Assembly (NCBI RefSeq): GCF_000497045.1
Contig: NW_015961970.1
Coordinates: 1,612,802 to 1,676,801 of the forward strand
Source: Kalmanozyma brasiliensis GHG001
Taxonomy: Eukaryota; Basidiomycota; Ustilaginomycetes; Ustilaginales
Reading direction: 5' to 3'
Length of the DNA: 64,000 nt
Shown here piece after piece: positions 1-10,645 of the stretch. Numbering within the stretch: the first letter of the stretch is position 1; each line of letters starts with the position of its first letter. The notes beneath the pieces are model-generated. The model saw nothing but the letters and a program-made list of their open reading frames with translations, did not search any database and was not told the DNA's origin. The translations under genes and the position numbers were made by a program.

Positions 1-1037
1 GCGAGCTTCCTCTGCTTCCCCGAGAACTCGTCGTAGTGACACGCCGCCAACGCCGGCGGCAACCGGTCCACTCCACCATGCATCAGATCCTTCAGCTTGA
101 CCACCTTCCCATCGATCTCCCTCTCATCGTGCAGATCCACATACACCGGGCAGTGGTCGCTCCCATAGATGTCCGGTTGAATATCCGCCCCTTTGATCCA
201 GGGCAGAAGTCCTTCTGTCACGAGGGTATAATCGAGTCTGCATCCGTAATTTGCCGGTCTTGCATCGATCAGCGTGTTCCAGCAGGTAAACATCTTCCTC
301 CTCTCCGCATGGTACATCCTCCCGATATCGTGAAACTTTCCGTGGGGGGCGAGGAAGGTTTGAAACCACGCTCGCGCGGGATGTTGATGGAAATGCTCCC
401 ATCCGTGCTCCTTCATGCTCTGCTCGGGGTCGCAGTGGTCGATGGGATCGCGGATGATGTTCATGTCGCCGACAATCATCACTTCGCGGCCAGAAGCGAT
501 GAGGCGATGCGCTCGTTCGGCGAGACCTTGGTAGTAGGTCATCTTGTAATCGAGTCGTTCCGGTCCGGTCTCGTTGGGACAGTAGACGTTGAAGAGCACG
601 AACAGGCCGAGGTCGAGCACGACACAGCGACCCTCCTCGTCGAGCGCGGTCCAGATCGACGGCTCCACGTCGTCCCGCGTATCTGCAGGGATGTGTCCGA
701 TCGGGTCGTTGGGTATCAACGGGTTGGTCGAGACGTTTGTGATGGGAACTCGACCCGTGATCCCCTGCTCGGCTTTCAGCGGAATCGACACGCTCTTCCG
801 AACATACGTCACCGTCCCAGAGTAGCCTTTGGTCGGATGGAAGTTGAAGAAGGCATTGTAGGAGGGCAGAATACACATGGGCTCCGTGAGCTGCTTGCGC
901 GTCATCTTGGTTTCTTGGAAGCAGGCAATGTCGGCGCCGAGGTGCTCGAGACAGGCTTCCCAGTCCGGGAGCTTGTACCACGGCTGGTAGCCTTTAAGCG
1001 TGCGCAAGCCATTGATGTTCCACACTGTGATGCGCAT
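1..1037 (-). CDS. APN2: AP endonuclease 2 (Apn2/APEX2-like), C-terminus cut by window edge
   Basis: Class II apurinic/apyrimidinic endonuclease of the exonuclease III (EEP) family, which cleaves DNA at abasic sites and removes 3' blocks in base excision repair. Translated from the ATG at 1037, the protein opens with MRITVWNINGLR, the N-terminal strand carrying the metal-binding Asn. It then shows the FQETKM segment (metal-binding Glu), a VGDMN motif and, further on, SDHCPVYVDLHDE, the C-terminal catalytic Asp-His. After this the reading continues open to the window edge with ACHYDEFSGKQRKL, like the linker that follows the nuclease domain in Apn2. The extra length past the catalytic His and the long insertions favour Apn2 over the shorter Apn1/APEX1 types. 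About 345 codons are present; the C-terminal part, including any zinc finger, lies outside. Divergent to the Sgf73 gene. Confidence 0.88.
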   Translation of the reverse strand, partial: MRITVWNINGLRTLKGYQPWYKLPDWEACLEHLGADIACFQETKMTRKQLTEPMCILPSYNAFFNFHPTKGYSGTVTYVRKSVSIPLKAEQGITGRVPITNVSTNPLIPNDPIGHIPADTRDDVEPSIWTALDEEGRCVVLDLGLFVLFNVYCPNETGPERLDYKMTYYQGLAERAHRLIASGREVMIVGDMNIIRDPIDHCDPEQSMKEHGWEHFHQHPARAWFQTFLAPHGKFHDIGRMYHAERRKMFTCWNTLIDARPANYGCRLDYTLVTEGLLPWIKGADIQPDIYGSDHCPVYVDLHDEREIDGKVVKLKDLMHGGVDRLPPALAACHYDEFSGKQRKL

Positions 1038-1660
1038 CGTCGCCGAAATAGCATCGGGCTGCGCGCCCGTAAACGTGGTGCGTGCTGGGCCTGTTCGGCG
1101 CTGTAAGCAACCTGCAGCCGGTCATGCAGAGGTCATACCGCGCATGTGTTCCGTTTCGGCTCGCGCTGATGCGTGGAAAGTGTTGATGTCCCTACTTGGA
1201 GCTGATCAGGCCGTGGCCGGTGATTTGCGCCAAGCGGCTCGGTGTGATGGTCCTCGATCGAGAAGGTTGTGGGACGAGGTGGCGAGTGGCAGATTGGTCG
1301 AGTGTTGGTCTTGAAGGAAGCTGAGTGGAGAGGACGAGGTGGAGGCATGAGAACAATTTGGATCGGGTGTTAGCAGAGGATAAATCGGCTTCCCCACTTC
1401 CATGCCTCCGTTGAACGCCGGATGCCACGCTCCTTCTCAACTCACTCCAACCACACACCATCTTCGGATAGGGTACGGCGCTCGAGAGCAGACGTGCTCC
1501 TTGCTCAGCAATCACGTATCGAAGATACAGCAGAGATACATCTGATCGAGGGATGGACTAGCTCACCTGGCTTAGACCACCGCCTCCGATTAGCTCGTGC
1601 CATCCGGCCTCTGCAGCTCGATAAGACGCTTCCGTCCGGGCATCTGCTATCCTACCCACC
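1038..1660. other. Divergent intergenic region between APN2 and SGF73
   Basis: About 620 bp between two divergently transcribed genes, so it must contain both promoters. I see no clear TATA box, RNA gene or repeat. The short open frames in it have no recognisable product. Confidence 0.5.
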
Positions 1661-2939
1661 ATGGAGTCTGCTTCACAAGTTGCCCCGACCTGGGCCGACA
1701 TTGAAGAAGCGACACGAAGTGGTAAGAATCTTTGCTATTCCAAGCGCTCTCATCAGCCGACCTGTTGACTGACAGGCCCCTGCAATGACCCTCTACCTCC
1801 CTAACTCTTGCTTCTCCCTCTTCATCTCGACCTGTCAGATGCCGGCTCACCGTCAACAACGCAGATCGACTCCCCGGCATGGCACTACGACGACACGATT
1901 GTGACCGACTTTGGCCCAGCCTCTCTCTCCGATGAAGTCCACATCGTCGAGTGTTCGGATTGCAGCAAACCCATCCTGCACGAAGCGCTCTCGTTCCACC
2001 GACAGAACTGCAAGCTCGCGCGCGATATCGCCTCCGGTCGGGTATCACCATCCGTCCTGGAAGGCGATGTGAAAAAGCGGCGTATGATGGAAGGTAAGCC
2101 CCTCTCCCACACACTCGCTTCTTTTCACCTTCACAGTGTACTGACTGCTAGGATTTTGTGCAGATGACGACGAGAGCATCCTGGCGGACGACGGTCCCCC
2201 TCTAACCAAGAAGCAGAAAAAAGCCGCTCGTCTGGCCGCCGCCGCCGCTGCTGCAGCCGAGAAGAAAACCGGCGGTCGAAAACACAAAGGTCCCATCGAC
2301 GTAGACAAGCAGTGTGGCGTGATCAACGACAAAGGACTCCCCTGTTCGCGGTCTCTCACGTGCAAGTCGCATTCGATGGGTGCCAAGCGAGCCGTCGAAG
2401 GTCGATCTGCGGGGTACGACGCCCTGCTGTTCGAATGGCAAAAGGCGACCAATCCGAGCTTCGTCGCCAAGCTCGAGGAGAAAGAAAAGGCGATTGCAGC
2501 AGCAAAAGCGGCTGCGGCAGCAGCTCCGCCGAAAGAGAAGAAGAAGAAGTCTGGCAAGGACGGCAAGGGCAAGGTGATCAGCGGTGGAGTGAACGGGGCT
2601 GGCGGAACGGTGTTTATCGAGGATGATGATATGGACATGTTCGATGCGGGCGCGGATGAGGATCAGATGGATCAGGAGCTCGTTGGTGTTTTGGGGGCTA
2701 TTGCGAACGCTGCTTCGAGGGATAGGACCACGCCGCTGCCGTTGGCGACGAGGTCGTTCGCGGGAAGCTATACCAGCAGAGCGAAGCGCATGCGCAATTT
2801 GAGAGAGCTGCTGCGCGAAGGGTTGGCTGCGAATGGTGGTGCGTATGGTATCAACGGGTATGCTACGTGGAACAATCACCACCGCCCGGGGAGCTACGGC
2901 GGTGTGGCGGGCAAGAAGGGGGTCGTGTCGGGCGCGTGA
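1661..2939 (+). CDS. SGF73: SAGA-associated factor 73 (SCA7 domain, ataxin-7 homologue), 3 exons
   Basis: Subunit that tethers the Ubp8 deubiquitinase module to the SAGA complex. Exons read as 1661-1721, 1839-2093 and 2164-2939 (363 aa), with both introns in phase 1 and GTAAG donors. Exon 2 holds a short zinc-finger-like segment, [10 protein letters not shown] followed by HRQNC (two Cys, then His and Cys), as in the Sgf73/ataxin-7 N-terminal block. Exon 3 holds the SCA7 domain: [20 protein letters not shown] followed by [12 protein letters not shown], with the conserved Cys-Cys-Cys-His pattern. Between and after them are Ala/Lys-rich stretches and an acidic run near codon 265. Joining the three exons gives one uninterrupted frame that keeps both domains in the family order, which is why I trust the splice sites. 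The C-terminal 90 residues are not recognisable. Confidence 0.88.
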
Positions 2940-3138
2940 TTGTTCTCAGTTGGCCAGATGTCGGATCACCAGCATCCTTTTGTACTTGTATCATGCAATG
3001 AAGTGTCCATCAGTCTCAGACCCGTCGCTTGAATAGGCAGTCACATATCAACATTACAGCCACGAGCAGGAAACGGTAAAAGTACATGAGGCGGTCAGAC
3101 GGCATCTGACCACCATCGGTCGAGAAACAGCCCCGGGA

Positions 3139-3852
3139 TCACTGGGAGACGGAAGCAGAAGCCGAAACGTCCGCGCTGTCATCCTTGGACCTTGCGATGG
3201 CACCATCGAGGTCGAGTGGGATGCGGACCATCGTATCGATGAGCGCGGGCTTGCTGGTGGTCGCGGGGCCGTACGTGTACAGGTCGTCCTCCTCTTCCTG
3301 CTCTGCCGAGGTGTCTGCGCTCGAAGACTCGGGTGCTCCAGGGTTCATGAATACCGTCGATGCTGTCAGGCAGAAGAGTGGAGCACAAGTACATGCTTAT
3401 GATGAGCGTCAGGTCGGCGTGTGTGGTCAGTGAAGCGGGAAAGAGTGAGAACGTACCTCGAGCGATCTGGATAGCGCGGAAGACGCCCTGCCATGAGCCC
3501 ATGACGGATGCGATTGCTGTTTGGCGCCATACACAAAGATGAACGATGTCAGCATCAACCATTCCATATCTATTGCAGGGCTTTCTGTTCGCGAGCAGCA
3601 CTTACAATCACCGCCATCGGCCATGATATCGACCTTCTCCGCCAACCTCTCGAGCTCCTTGACCATGCGCGCCGACTGGTCCTTCAAAGCACGCAGACCT
3701 TCCAGCTCGGCCTGCTTTGACACAAGCCGTGCCTGATTCGCCGACGACGAAGGGCCGCCAAACATGATGTTCGCTGGGTTGTTGGCTTGCGGATGCATCG
3801 ATGGGCGCCCTGCGCCTCCCGGGCCCATCATTGTCGAGGGTCGCTGTGCCAT
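3139..3852 (-). CDS. DAD2: DASH complex subunit Dad2, 3 exons
   Basis: Component of the DASH/Dam1 ring that couples kinetochores to microtubules. Exons on the minus strand: 3852-3606, 3516-3457 and 3362-3139 (176 aa). The introns are 89 and 94 nt, with GTAAGT and GTACGT donors and CAG acceptors. Exon 1 carries the Dad2 helix (QARLVSKQAELEGLRALKDQ, then VKELERLAEKVDIMADGG). The 60-nt middle exon supplies the family hallmark MGSWQGVFRAIQIA, matching the WQNVLRAI-type motif of Dad2. Exon 3 gives an acidic stretch and the TMVRIPLDLDG end. Longer than many Dad2 proteins because of a Pro/Met-rich N-terminus and a Ser/Ala-rich C-terminus. The small middle exon is what makes the gene fit the family, so a gene finder that skips it would miss the call. 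Confidence 0.87.
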
Positions 3853-4386
3853 TGTTGCTGTGTGTTTGAGATGTGTCGGTCCTTTCGAATGTCGTACTTC
3901 AGAGATAGTGATGCACTCGTAGTTGAGTGGCTGTTTCAAAGGCAGAGAGGATGCGTGCCGATGATGATGCGAAAAGCTGTCGGTGGTGGTGATAAGGTTG
4001 ACGATCTGATGAAGTGTTGTTGTGCATCAGGGCGAGTGTTGTTCTCAACCGCGCGGGTTCAAATTTCGACTCCAAAAAACATGGCTGCACAGCAGTCTCC
4101 TGATACGCGCGCGTATACTGGGCAGCTCGAATTTACGCGTCTCGAGTAAAGAGCTGCTCTTGATCAGCTTCCAATTGGTATACCGTAAAAGACATACCAC
4201 GGCGGGCTTCAGCCAAGGTCACCGACTTTATCGGGCAACGACAGCTCAGAGAAGACACGACGCAAGTCAGACATCATCAGGTATGGACGGCATATATAAC
4301 TTGACAAGACAATGAACAAACGAGTCGGTGCAGGGGCAGAAGGGGATCCAGAAACAGGCAGAGAGGACTGCGAGTGGTTGCCAACT
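3853..4386. other. Intergenic region between VMA1 3' end and DAD2 start
   Basis: Both neighbours are on the minus strand, so this holds the DAD2 promoter and the VMA1 3' UTR. A TATATAA string at about 4290 faces no gene. Nothing else recognised. Confidence 0.5.
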
Positions 4387-6342
4387 CTAATCGGTCAGAG
4401 TGCGGAACGACTCGGCGATATCCTGGTTGAGCTTGTCAAACTTCTTGGTGATGGCCTCCTCGCCGTCCTTGGGGCTCTCGAACTTCTGCTGCGTGAGCTG
4501 GTAGATGACGTCGGAGCAGTGCTCCTTGATCTTGGCCCACGTCATGTCCGGGTTGTTCGAGACCGCCGCCTGAGCGTGGTTGTGGAAGTCGACCATGTTC
4601 TTGAGCATGCCCGACGTCTTGTAGAAGGGGCAGTAGGCATCGTACTCCGAGATACCGTTCTGTTGGAGGTAGTCGTCCTTCATGATCTTGGCCACGTCGA
4701 GCGTCACCTTGTCACCTTCACCGAGGGCCGACTTGCCGACCAACTGCACGATCTCGGCCAGATCCGAGTCCTTCTGCAGCATGTTCTTGGCCGTGGTTCG
4801 GAGCGAGATGAAGCCGGGGCAATTCTTCTCGTAGTACGGCTCGAGCGCGTTGATGTAGTTGGAGTACGAGACATCCCAGTTGACCGAGGGGAAGTGCTTG
4901 CGTTGCGCCAGCTTCTTATCCAAACCCCAGAAGGCACCCACGATACCAAGCGTAGCCGACGTGACTGGGTCCGAGAAGTCACCACCGGGAGGCGAGACGG
5001 CACCGACGATCGAGATCGAACCGTCACGCTCCGGCGAACCGAGACAGGTGACACGTCCAGCACGCTCGTAGAAACTGGCGAGCTTGGTACCCAGGTAGGC
5101 GGGGTAACCGGAATCGGCGGGCATCTCTGCAAGACGACCCGAGATCTCACGAAGCGCCTCGGCCCATCGCGAGGTCGAGTCGGCCATCATGGCAACGTTG
5201 TAGCCCTGGTCACGGAAGTATTCGGAGAGCGTGATACCGGTGTAGATGGAAGCCTCACGTGCAGCCACGGGCATGTTGGAGGTGTTGGCCACCAGGGTGG
5301 TACGCTTCATGATGGGGAACTCTTCGCCGTCCCTTGTGAGCGTCAACTCGGGGAATTCGGCGAGCACTTCAGCCATCTCATTTCCTCTCTCTCTGCGAGG
5401 GGTTCGAAAAGGGTATAGATGAAGCAAAATCAAGTCAGTGGAAGGTCCGGGGGGTGGCCGGGTATCATTATCAGGGACCAGGGGCCGGCAATGGTATACT
5501 CACCCGCATCCGACGTAGGTGATGATGTCCGAGTTGGAATATTTGGACAGAGCTTGAGAAATAACCGTCTTGCCACAGCCGAAAGCACCAGGGATGGCAG
5601 TCGTACCACCCTGGATACACGGGAAGAGCGAGTCGAGGATACGTTGACCCGTGAGCAGCGGGTTGTTGGCGGTGAGCTTTTCAGCGACGGGACGAGGCGC
5701 ACGAACGGGCCAGATCTGCAGCATGGTGTGCTGCTGCTTCTTGCCCTGGAACTCGGTCTCGAGCACGACGTCGTCAACTGCGTAAGAGCCCTTCTCGGCA
5801 ATGTGAGTGATGGTACCCATGGCACGCGGGCCGAGCATGAGCTTGTGGTCCTTGAGCAGCGAGTTTTCGTAGACGGAACCGAAGATATCACCACCGCTGA
5901 TGTGGTCGCCCTGCTTGAGCTTGCCAGGAGTGAAGTCCCACAAAAGCTCACGGTTGAGCGCCTGGGTCTCGATACCTCGAGGAATGTAGATACCACCGCT
6001 CTTCTTCATGATGCCTTCGAGAGGACGCTGGATACCGTCGTAGATGTTCTCCATAAGACCAGGACCGAGCTCGACGGACAGAGGCTTGCCGGTACTGAGA
6101 ACAGGGTCGCCGACCGAGACGCCGGAGGTCTCCTCGTAGACCTGGATCGTGACCTTATCAGCGTCGATTCGGATGATCTCTCCGATCAGCTCGTCGTGAC
6201 CGACACGGACGAGCTCGTACATCGACGAACCTGTCATGTTCTCGGCGACGACGACGGGACCGGAGATACCAAAGATGGTACCGAAGCGCTTCTCGCGCTC
6301 CTCATCCCTGATCTTGGGAAGATCCTTCTTCTGTTGCGACAT
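4387..6342 (-). CDS. VMA1: V-type H+-ATPase catalytic subunit A, 2 exons, no intein
   Basis: Catalytic ATP-hydrolysing subunit of the V1 sector, which acidifies vacuole and endosomes. Exon 1 is 6342-5504 and exon 2 is 5392-4387; the 111-nt intron has a GTGAGT donor and CAG acceptor and splits the glycine codon in [15 protein letters not shown]. The product is 614 aa, the usual length for an intein-free subunit. Visible motifs: [17 protein letters not shown] at the N-terminus, the Walker A loop [12 protein letters not shown] near residues 252-263, the GERGNEM segment with the catalytic Glu, [20 protein letters not shown] (Walker B region), and [19 protein letters not shown]. The start is the ATG of [10 protein letters not shown]; a longer in-frame extension upstream is not needed. 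Divergent to RPT1, another large ATPase gene but of an unrelated complex. Confidence 0.97.
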
Positions 6343-7143
6343 GGTGAATGCGTCGATCGACCGAGAGGGTCGCACGGAAGCTGGGTTGGCGGAGGTTATC
6401 GATGACTGCTACTTCAATCAAGCCTGCTGCGTCCGGTGTGCTGGTCGAGGAGGTCGAGAGGATTGGCAGAGGTGGACAGGCAAGATGAAGACGATGAACG
6501 GAAGATAGATAGCTAAAGTGGAGCTTGACGGTGCGATTCCCAGAAACGTGATTTGCTGAGGCTGAATCGAGAGAGGGCAGCCTGCCACAGTCAAGCTTGG
6601 CGCTGTGCAGCAACCAGGAAGCCCTGTGCGCTCCCTGCTGCCGCTGATTTCGTACAAGAATTCGGTTTCGACCTTTTTGATGGCTCGTTCGCAGTGCCAT
6701 CATCTTTGAAGCTGAGCTGCAACCGCCCCTTTCCAGCTCGCTCAGATCTCCCAGCTCGCTGATTTCCAAATCTCAGTCTCTATTTCACTTGGGCTCTAAC
6801 ACCTTCGAAAAATTCGCGGCTTTGCTCCACTTTTTGGTGATCGACTCAGCGGCAGCAACACGAGAAGGCGCGTTCTGCGGGCGAGCCAGCAGGCTGGGCT
6901 CTTACGACGCTTTGCCTTCCTACGAAATACACACTTCCAACACTTCCACCTCATACATCGTTCTCCACACAACCTTGGCGTCTCTTTCGTCGCAGCTGCC
7001 CAGCACATCGGATAACAAGGGTCTCCGCAGAACCAGCACTATCCAGCACCTCAGGGCCGACTCCAGCACAGGCTTCCTGCTTCTCAACTAAAGCGCCCCG
7101 ATACACCACCTTCCGGCTTTAAGCCGAGCAACACACACACATC
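6343..7143. other. Divergent intergenic region between VMA1 and RPT1
   Basis: 800 bp that must hold both promoters. I looked for the yeast proteasome element (GGTGGCAAA) and did not find it on either strand. The short open frames here have no recognisable product. Confidence 0.5.
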
Positions 7144-8580
7144 ATGCCGCCCAAAGCAGACTGGGAAAAGTACAAGAAGCCGGACGGAGACTCGAAGGAT
7201 GAGGAGAAGATCGTCGCGCTCGATGAGGGCGACATCCAGCTACTCAAAACCTACGGCCAGGGCCCCTACGCCGCATCGCTGAAGGGCATCGAGAACGAGA
7301 TCAAGGAGCTGCAGAAGCGCGTCAACGAGAAGATGGGCGTCAAGGAGAGTGACACGGGACTTGCACCGCCAAATCTGTGGGATCTGCCCGCCGATCGACA
7401 GCGCATGGGCGAGGAGGAGCCGCTGCAGGTGGCAAGGTGCACCAAGATCATCCGCGCCGAGACGAAGAAGGAGGGCGAAGGGTCGGAAAGCGCGGGCGCA
7501 TCGGGGAGCGCAGGTGGCCGAGCGGGAGGGATGGGAGGCTTGGGCGGTCTCGGTGGCCTCGGTGGCCTCGGCACTTCCGCACACCCAACAGCCGACGAGG
7601 AGGACAAGTACGTGATCAACGTCAAGCAGATCGCCAAGTTTGTCGTGTCGCTCGGCGAGCGAGTGGCCCCCACGGATATCGAGGAGGGCATGCGTGTCGG
7701 TGTCGACCGCAACAAGTACCAGATCCAGATCCCACTACCGCCCAAGATCGACCCTTCCGTCACCATGATGCAGGTCGAGGAGAAGCCCGATGTCACCTAC
7801 GGCGATGTCGGTGGCTGCAAGGAGCAGATCGAGAAGCTGCGCGAAGTTGTCGAGTTGCCTCTGCTCTCACCAGAACGCTTCGTCAACCTCGGCATTGACC
7901 CGCCCAAGGGTGTGCTTCTCTACGGTCCCCCGGGTACAGGCAAGACGCTCTGTGCGCGAGCGGTGGCCAACCGAACCGACGCTACCTTCATCCGCGTCAT
8001 CGGCTCCGAGCTGGTCCAGAAGTACGTCGGTGAAGGTGCACGAATGGTGCGCGAGTTGTTCGAGATGGCTCGCACCAAGAAGGCGTGCATCATCTTCTTC
8101 GACGAAGTCGACGCCATCGGTGGTGCGCGATTCGATGATGGTGCGGGCGGTGACAACGAGGTGCAGCGAACCATGCTCGAGCTCATCAACCAGCTCGACG
8201 GTTTTGACGCACGAGGCAACATCAAGGTGCTCATGGCCACCAACAGGCCGGACACGCTCGACCCGGCCCTCCTCCGTCCTGGTCGTCTCGACAGGAGAGT
8301 CGAATTCGGTCTGCCGGACAACGACGGTCGCGCCCACATCCTGCGCATCCACGCCCGCTCCATGTCCGTCGAAAAGGACATCCGATATCATCTCATCGCG
8401 AGGCTGTGCCCGAACGCGACGGGTGCCGAGCTCAGGTCCGTCGCCACCGAGGCAGGCATGTTCGCCATCCGTGCACGAAGGAAGATGGCGACCGAACGGG
8501 ATTTCTTGGATGCGGTGGACAAGGTCATTCGCCAAGGAAGCAAGTTCTCGTCGACAGCGCTGTACGCCCAGTACAACTAG
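7144..8580 (+). CDS. RPT1: 26S proteasome regulatory subunit 7 (Rpt1/PSMC2), AAA ATPase
   Basis: One of six AAA ATPases in the base of the 19S particle, unfolding substrates and opening the 20S gate. Single exon, 478 aa. In order: an N-terminal coiled coil (about residues 40-65, [15 protein letters not shown]), the oligosaccharide-binding-like region with [14 protein letters not shown], then the AAA module with Walker [19 protein letters not shown] near residue 261, Walker [13 protein letters not shown], the arginine-finger stretch [16 protein letters not shown] and sensor [11 protein letters not shown]. It ends in LYAQYN, close to the C-terminus of yeast Rpt1. Unusual is a Gly/Ala/Ser-rich insertion around residues 115-145 built from GGL repeats, which accounts for most of the extra length over the human protein (433 aa). 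The start ATG is in a good context (atcATGCCG). Confidence 0.97.
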   Translation: MPPKADWEKYKKPDGDSKDEEKIVALDEGDIQLLKTYGQGPYAASLKGIENEIKELQKRVNEKMGVKESDTGLAPPNLWDLPADRQRMGEEEPLQVARCTKIIRAETKKEGEGSESAGASGSAGGRAGGMGGLGGLGGLGGLGTSAHPTADEEDKYVINVKQIAKFVVSLGERVAPTDIEEGMRVGVDRNKYQIQIPLPPKIDPSVTMMQVEEKPDVTYGDVGGCKEQIEKLREVVELPLLSPERFVNLGIDPPKGVLLYGPPGTGKTLCARAVANRTDATFIRVIGSELVQKYVGEGARMVRELFEMARTKKACIIFFDEVDAIGGARFDDGAGGDNEVQRTMLELINQLDGFDARGNIKVLMATNRPDTLDPALLRPGRLDRRVEFGLPDNDGRAHILRIHARSMSVEKDIRYHLIARLCPNATGAELRSVATEAGMFAIRARRKMATERDFLDAVDKVIRQGSKFSSTALYAQYN

Positions 8581-8728
8581 GCTCATGTACTTTCGGGGTG
8601 GATGCAACTACATTTGCACAGAATCGACTTCGGCTGTGCTAGCTTCGCCTGAGAATGAGACTGAGTCGTTGAGTAACAGGCCGAACAAATCGTTGGGTAT
8701 CGATGCATAGTGTACAAATGGCGTGGTT

Positions 8729-10090
8729 TCAATCATGGTCGTCCTCCTCCAGTCCAGGACAGCTCTTGTCCATGTCCTCCTTGTCTGCATACTGACAGCC
8801 GCAAAAGAGACAATACGCATGCCTGCCTCTCAGATCCTCCAAGACGAGCTCCAACTGCGCCCGGGTCTCCAACTCAACAAACAACTTGGCCTCCTTCACC
8901 CGTTCCGCGTCCTCCGAGCCAAACACGAGCTGCAGCAGCTCTACGGCCTCCTTGAAGGCTGCGTCTCTCTGCATCTTCTCGTCGATCGTTGTTGCGTCTG
9001 CTGGGCTCGGTGTGTGGCCGGACAGGACGTGGTACAGCTCGCCGTCGAGCCACAAGGGGTTGTATTGGGTACCCGCGGCCTGATCGAGTTGGATCAGCGT
9101 CTTGCGTGCTCGAACGAGGAGGGCGAAGTCCTGCCGCTGCTGGTGTTGGCGCGAGATGCGGTTGCGGAAGTCGTCTGTCGCGGCTTGCTCGGATGTGGGC
9201 TGAGAGGAGGCCTTGGCGAGGATGGCAGCAGAGATGTTGGTGGACGTTTTCGGGATGAGGCCAATGCCGGCTCGACGGTTGAGCCCCAACCATCGTTGGT
9301 CTGGTCGCAGCGGCTCGGTTTGCTTTGACCTGATGAGTGTGTTGGTGGGAGGTGCAGCAGAGGAGCTACCGGCCAAGTACTCGTCCTCTTCTCGGGCTTG
9401 CGAGGCGCGTCGGTCCTGCTCGAGCGCTTGCTCTTCGTCTGTATCGAGCGATTCGGGGTCGGTGTCGTCGGGCGGGTTGCGCTGCGCGGTCTCTGCAGCC
9501 GATGCGGCCTTCGTGTCGGTAAGCGCAGCTCTGCCGACTGTTTCGTCATCTGACTCCTCTTCTTCCTCTGCTGCCACCCCACCGTCAGGTCGAGAAGGCT
9601 CCTGCCTTCGCTTCCCCAGCGCCTCACCACGTCGATACCCCATAGCTAGCATCATCCTCATCGCCTTGGCCGTACCATCCTCCCCTTCCCTCACTGTACC
9701 ACTTATCTGCCCCTTCTCGCTCTCCTCCAATCTATCCCACCTTCTCATCCCATCCTTTCCTTCGGGCGGCAACACTCCTCCACCAGCCACAATCTCCGCT
9801 TCGGCCAACAGATCCCGTTCCAGCCCCTCCTCGCGCGCCTCCTCTTCCCTCTGCTTGAGCGACTTTGGTGCATCCCGGCGGGAATGGTGGGCATCGAGTC
9901 TGCGCCGCTTGTCCGTGTATGTCAGTGCCTGCTTGGGTTCGCTCGTGGGGAGGTATCGGTCTGACATAAAGTCGTCTTCGTCGTCCGGCTCTTCATCTTG
10001 CTTGCGCGTTGAGGGCCCGGCTGTTGAGGATGGTTCGGCACGAATCTCGGAGAGCAGCTTGAGCGGGTCGAAGCCGGACTTCTTCGACAT
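8729..10090 (-). CDS. G-patch domain protein, GPATCH11-like (DUF4187 at C-terminus)
   Basis: Probable RNA-binding or spliceosome-associated protein; human GPATCH11 is the closest family I recognise. 453 aa from the ATG of MSKKSGFDPLKLLSEIR. N-terminal third: EEPDDEDDFMSDRYL followed by a Lys/Arg/Glu-rich coiled segment (KSLKQREEEAREEGLERDL), the usual opening of this family. The G-patch lies at about residues 140-165 (MRMMLAMGYRRGEALGKR), shorter in conserved glycines than the consensus. The middle is acidic and Ser/Glu-rich. The last 60 residues form the DUF4187 block, with VELETRAQLELVLEDLRGRH followed by YCLFCGCQYADKEDMDKSCP, a Cys-rich end typical of GPATCH11. Another in-frame ATG lies 12 codons upstream (10126), so the start is not certain. 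The 3' ends of this gene and RPT1 converge with 148 bp between them. Confidence 0.85.
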   Translation of the reverse strand: MSKKSGFDPLKLLSEIRAEPSSTAGPSTRKQDEEPDDEDDFMSDRYLPTSEPKQALTYTDKRRRLDAHHSRRDAPKSLKQREEEAREEGLERDLLAEAEIVAGGGVLPPEGKDGMRRWDRLEESEKGQISGTVREGEDGTAKAMRMMLAMGYRRGEALGKRRQEPSRPDGGVAAEEEEESDDETVGRAALTDTKAASAAETAQRNPPDDTDPESLDTDEEQALEQDRRASQAREEDEYLAGSSSAAPPTNTLIRSKQTEPLRPDQRWLGLNRRAGIGLIPKTSTNISAAILAKASSQPTSEQAATDDFRNRISRQHQQRQDFALLVRARKTLIQLDQAAGTQYNPLWLDGELYHVLSGHTPSPADATTIDEKMQRDAAFKEAVELLQLVFGSEDAERVKEAKLFVELETRAQLELVLEDLRGRHAYCLFCGCQYADKEDMDKSCPGLEEDDHD

Positions 10091-10645
10091 GATGACTGTT
10101 GCCTTCCAGTCAGGGTCGTGCAGCATGGTCGCAGGTGAATGAAGAGAAGAAAGCCCCAAAACCTCCACCTACGCGCCGAGAAGCCGCGGAAAAATCCGAT
10201 ATCGGGAAACGGCCTCGACCCGCAGTTGAGCTTGCTCCTCGAACGAAGCAGCGGAGACGATAAGACAGGACTTGAGAGCTGCAGTATCAAGGTGGACGAC
10301 AGAACAGAAGATCAGCACATCCCTGAATAATGTTTCCAAATGTGTGATGTTACGGAGCAAAGACTACTAGCTACAAGCCGCGAAGGCGATTGTGATGTGT
10401 GTGATGAAGGGGAGATGACCTTCTGAGCGCGAGATGAGTAATGTATGGGTGTCTCTGCGCCCAAACATGAGAGATGTTGGGTGGGTGGATGTGACTCTTT
10501 GCGCCGAGGACGTGCCCATCGCGTTCGGATCTGCCGAATGTGACTGAAAGGAGAGGAGATGATCTTGACTTGTGTCCACGGCTGCTTCCGACGGTGACAC
10601 ATCGAAGTGATTGTAAGGGACGCACAGGGCTGAGCAGCACGGTGT
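10091..10645. other. Intergenic region downstream of PIS1, upstream of the G-patch gene
   Basis: Both flanking genes are on the minus strand. It holds the G-patch gene promoter and the PIS1 3' UTR. No RNA gene or repeat seen. Confidence 0.45.

Noticed and set aside
36..1106. 356-codon open frame on the plus strand
   Set aside because: Antisense to the AP endonuclease 2 gene, whose minus-strand frame has all the catalytic motifs; this frame has none.
4285..4300. TATATAA string as a promoter
   Set aside because: It lies in the 3' flank of VMA1 and no gene follows in that direction within range.
4312..5418. 368-codon open frame on the plus strand
   Set aside because: Antisense shadow of V-ATPase subunit A; Val/Leu/Gly/Asp-rich composition typical of the reverse of a GC-rich gene.
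5393..5503. Possible intein in VMA1
   Set aside because: Only a 111-nt spliceosomal intron interrupts the gene; the region after the P-loop where yeast carries its intein is continuous.
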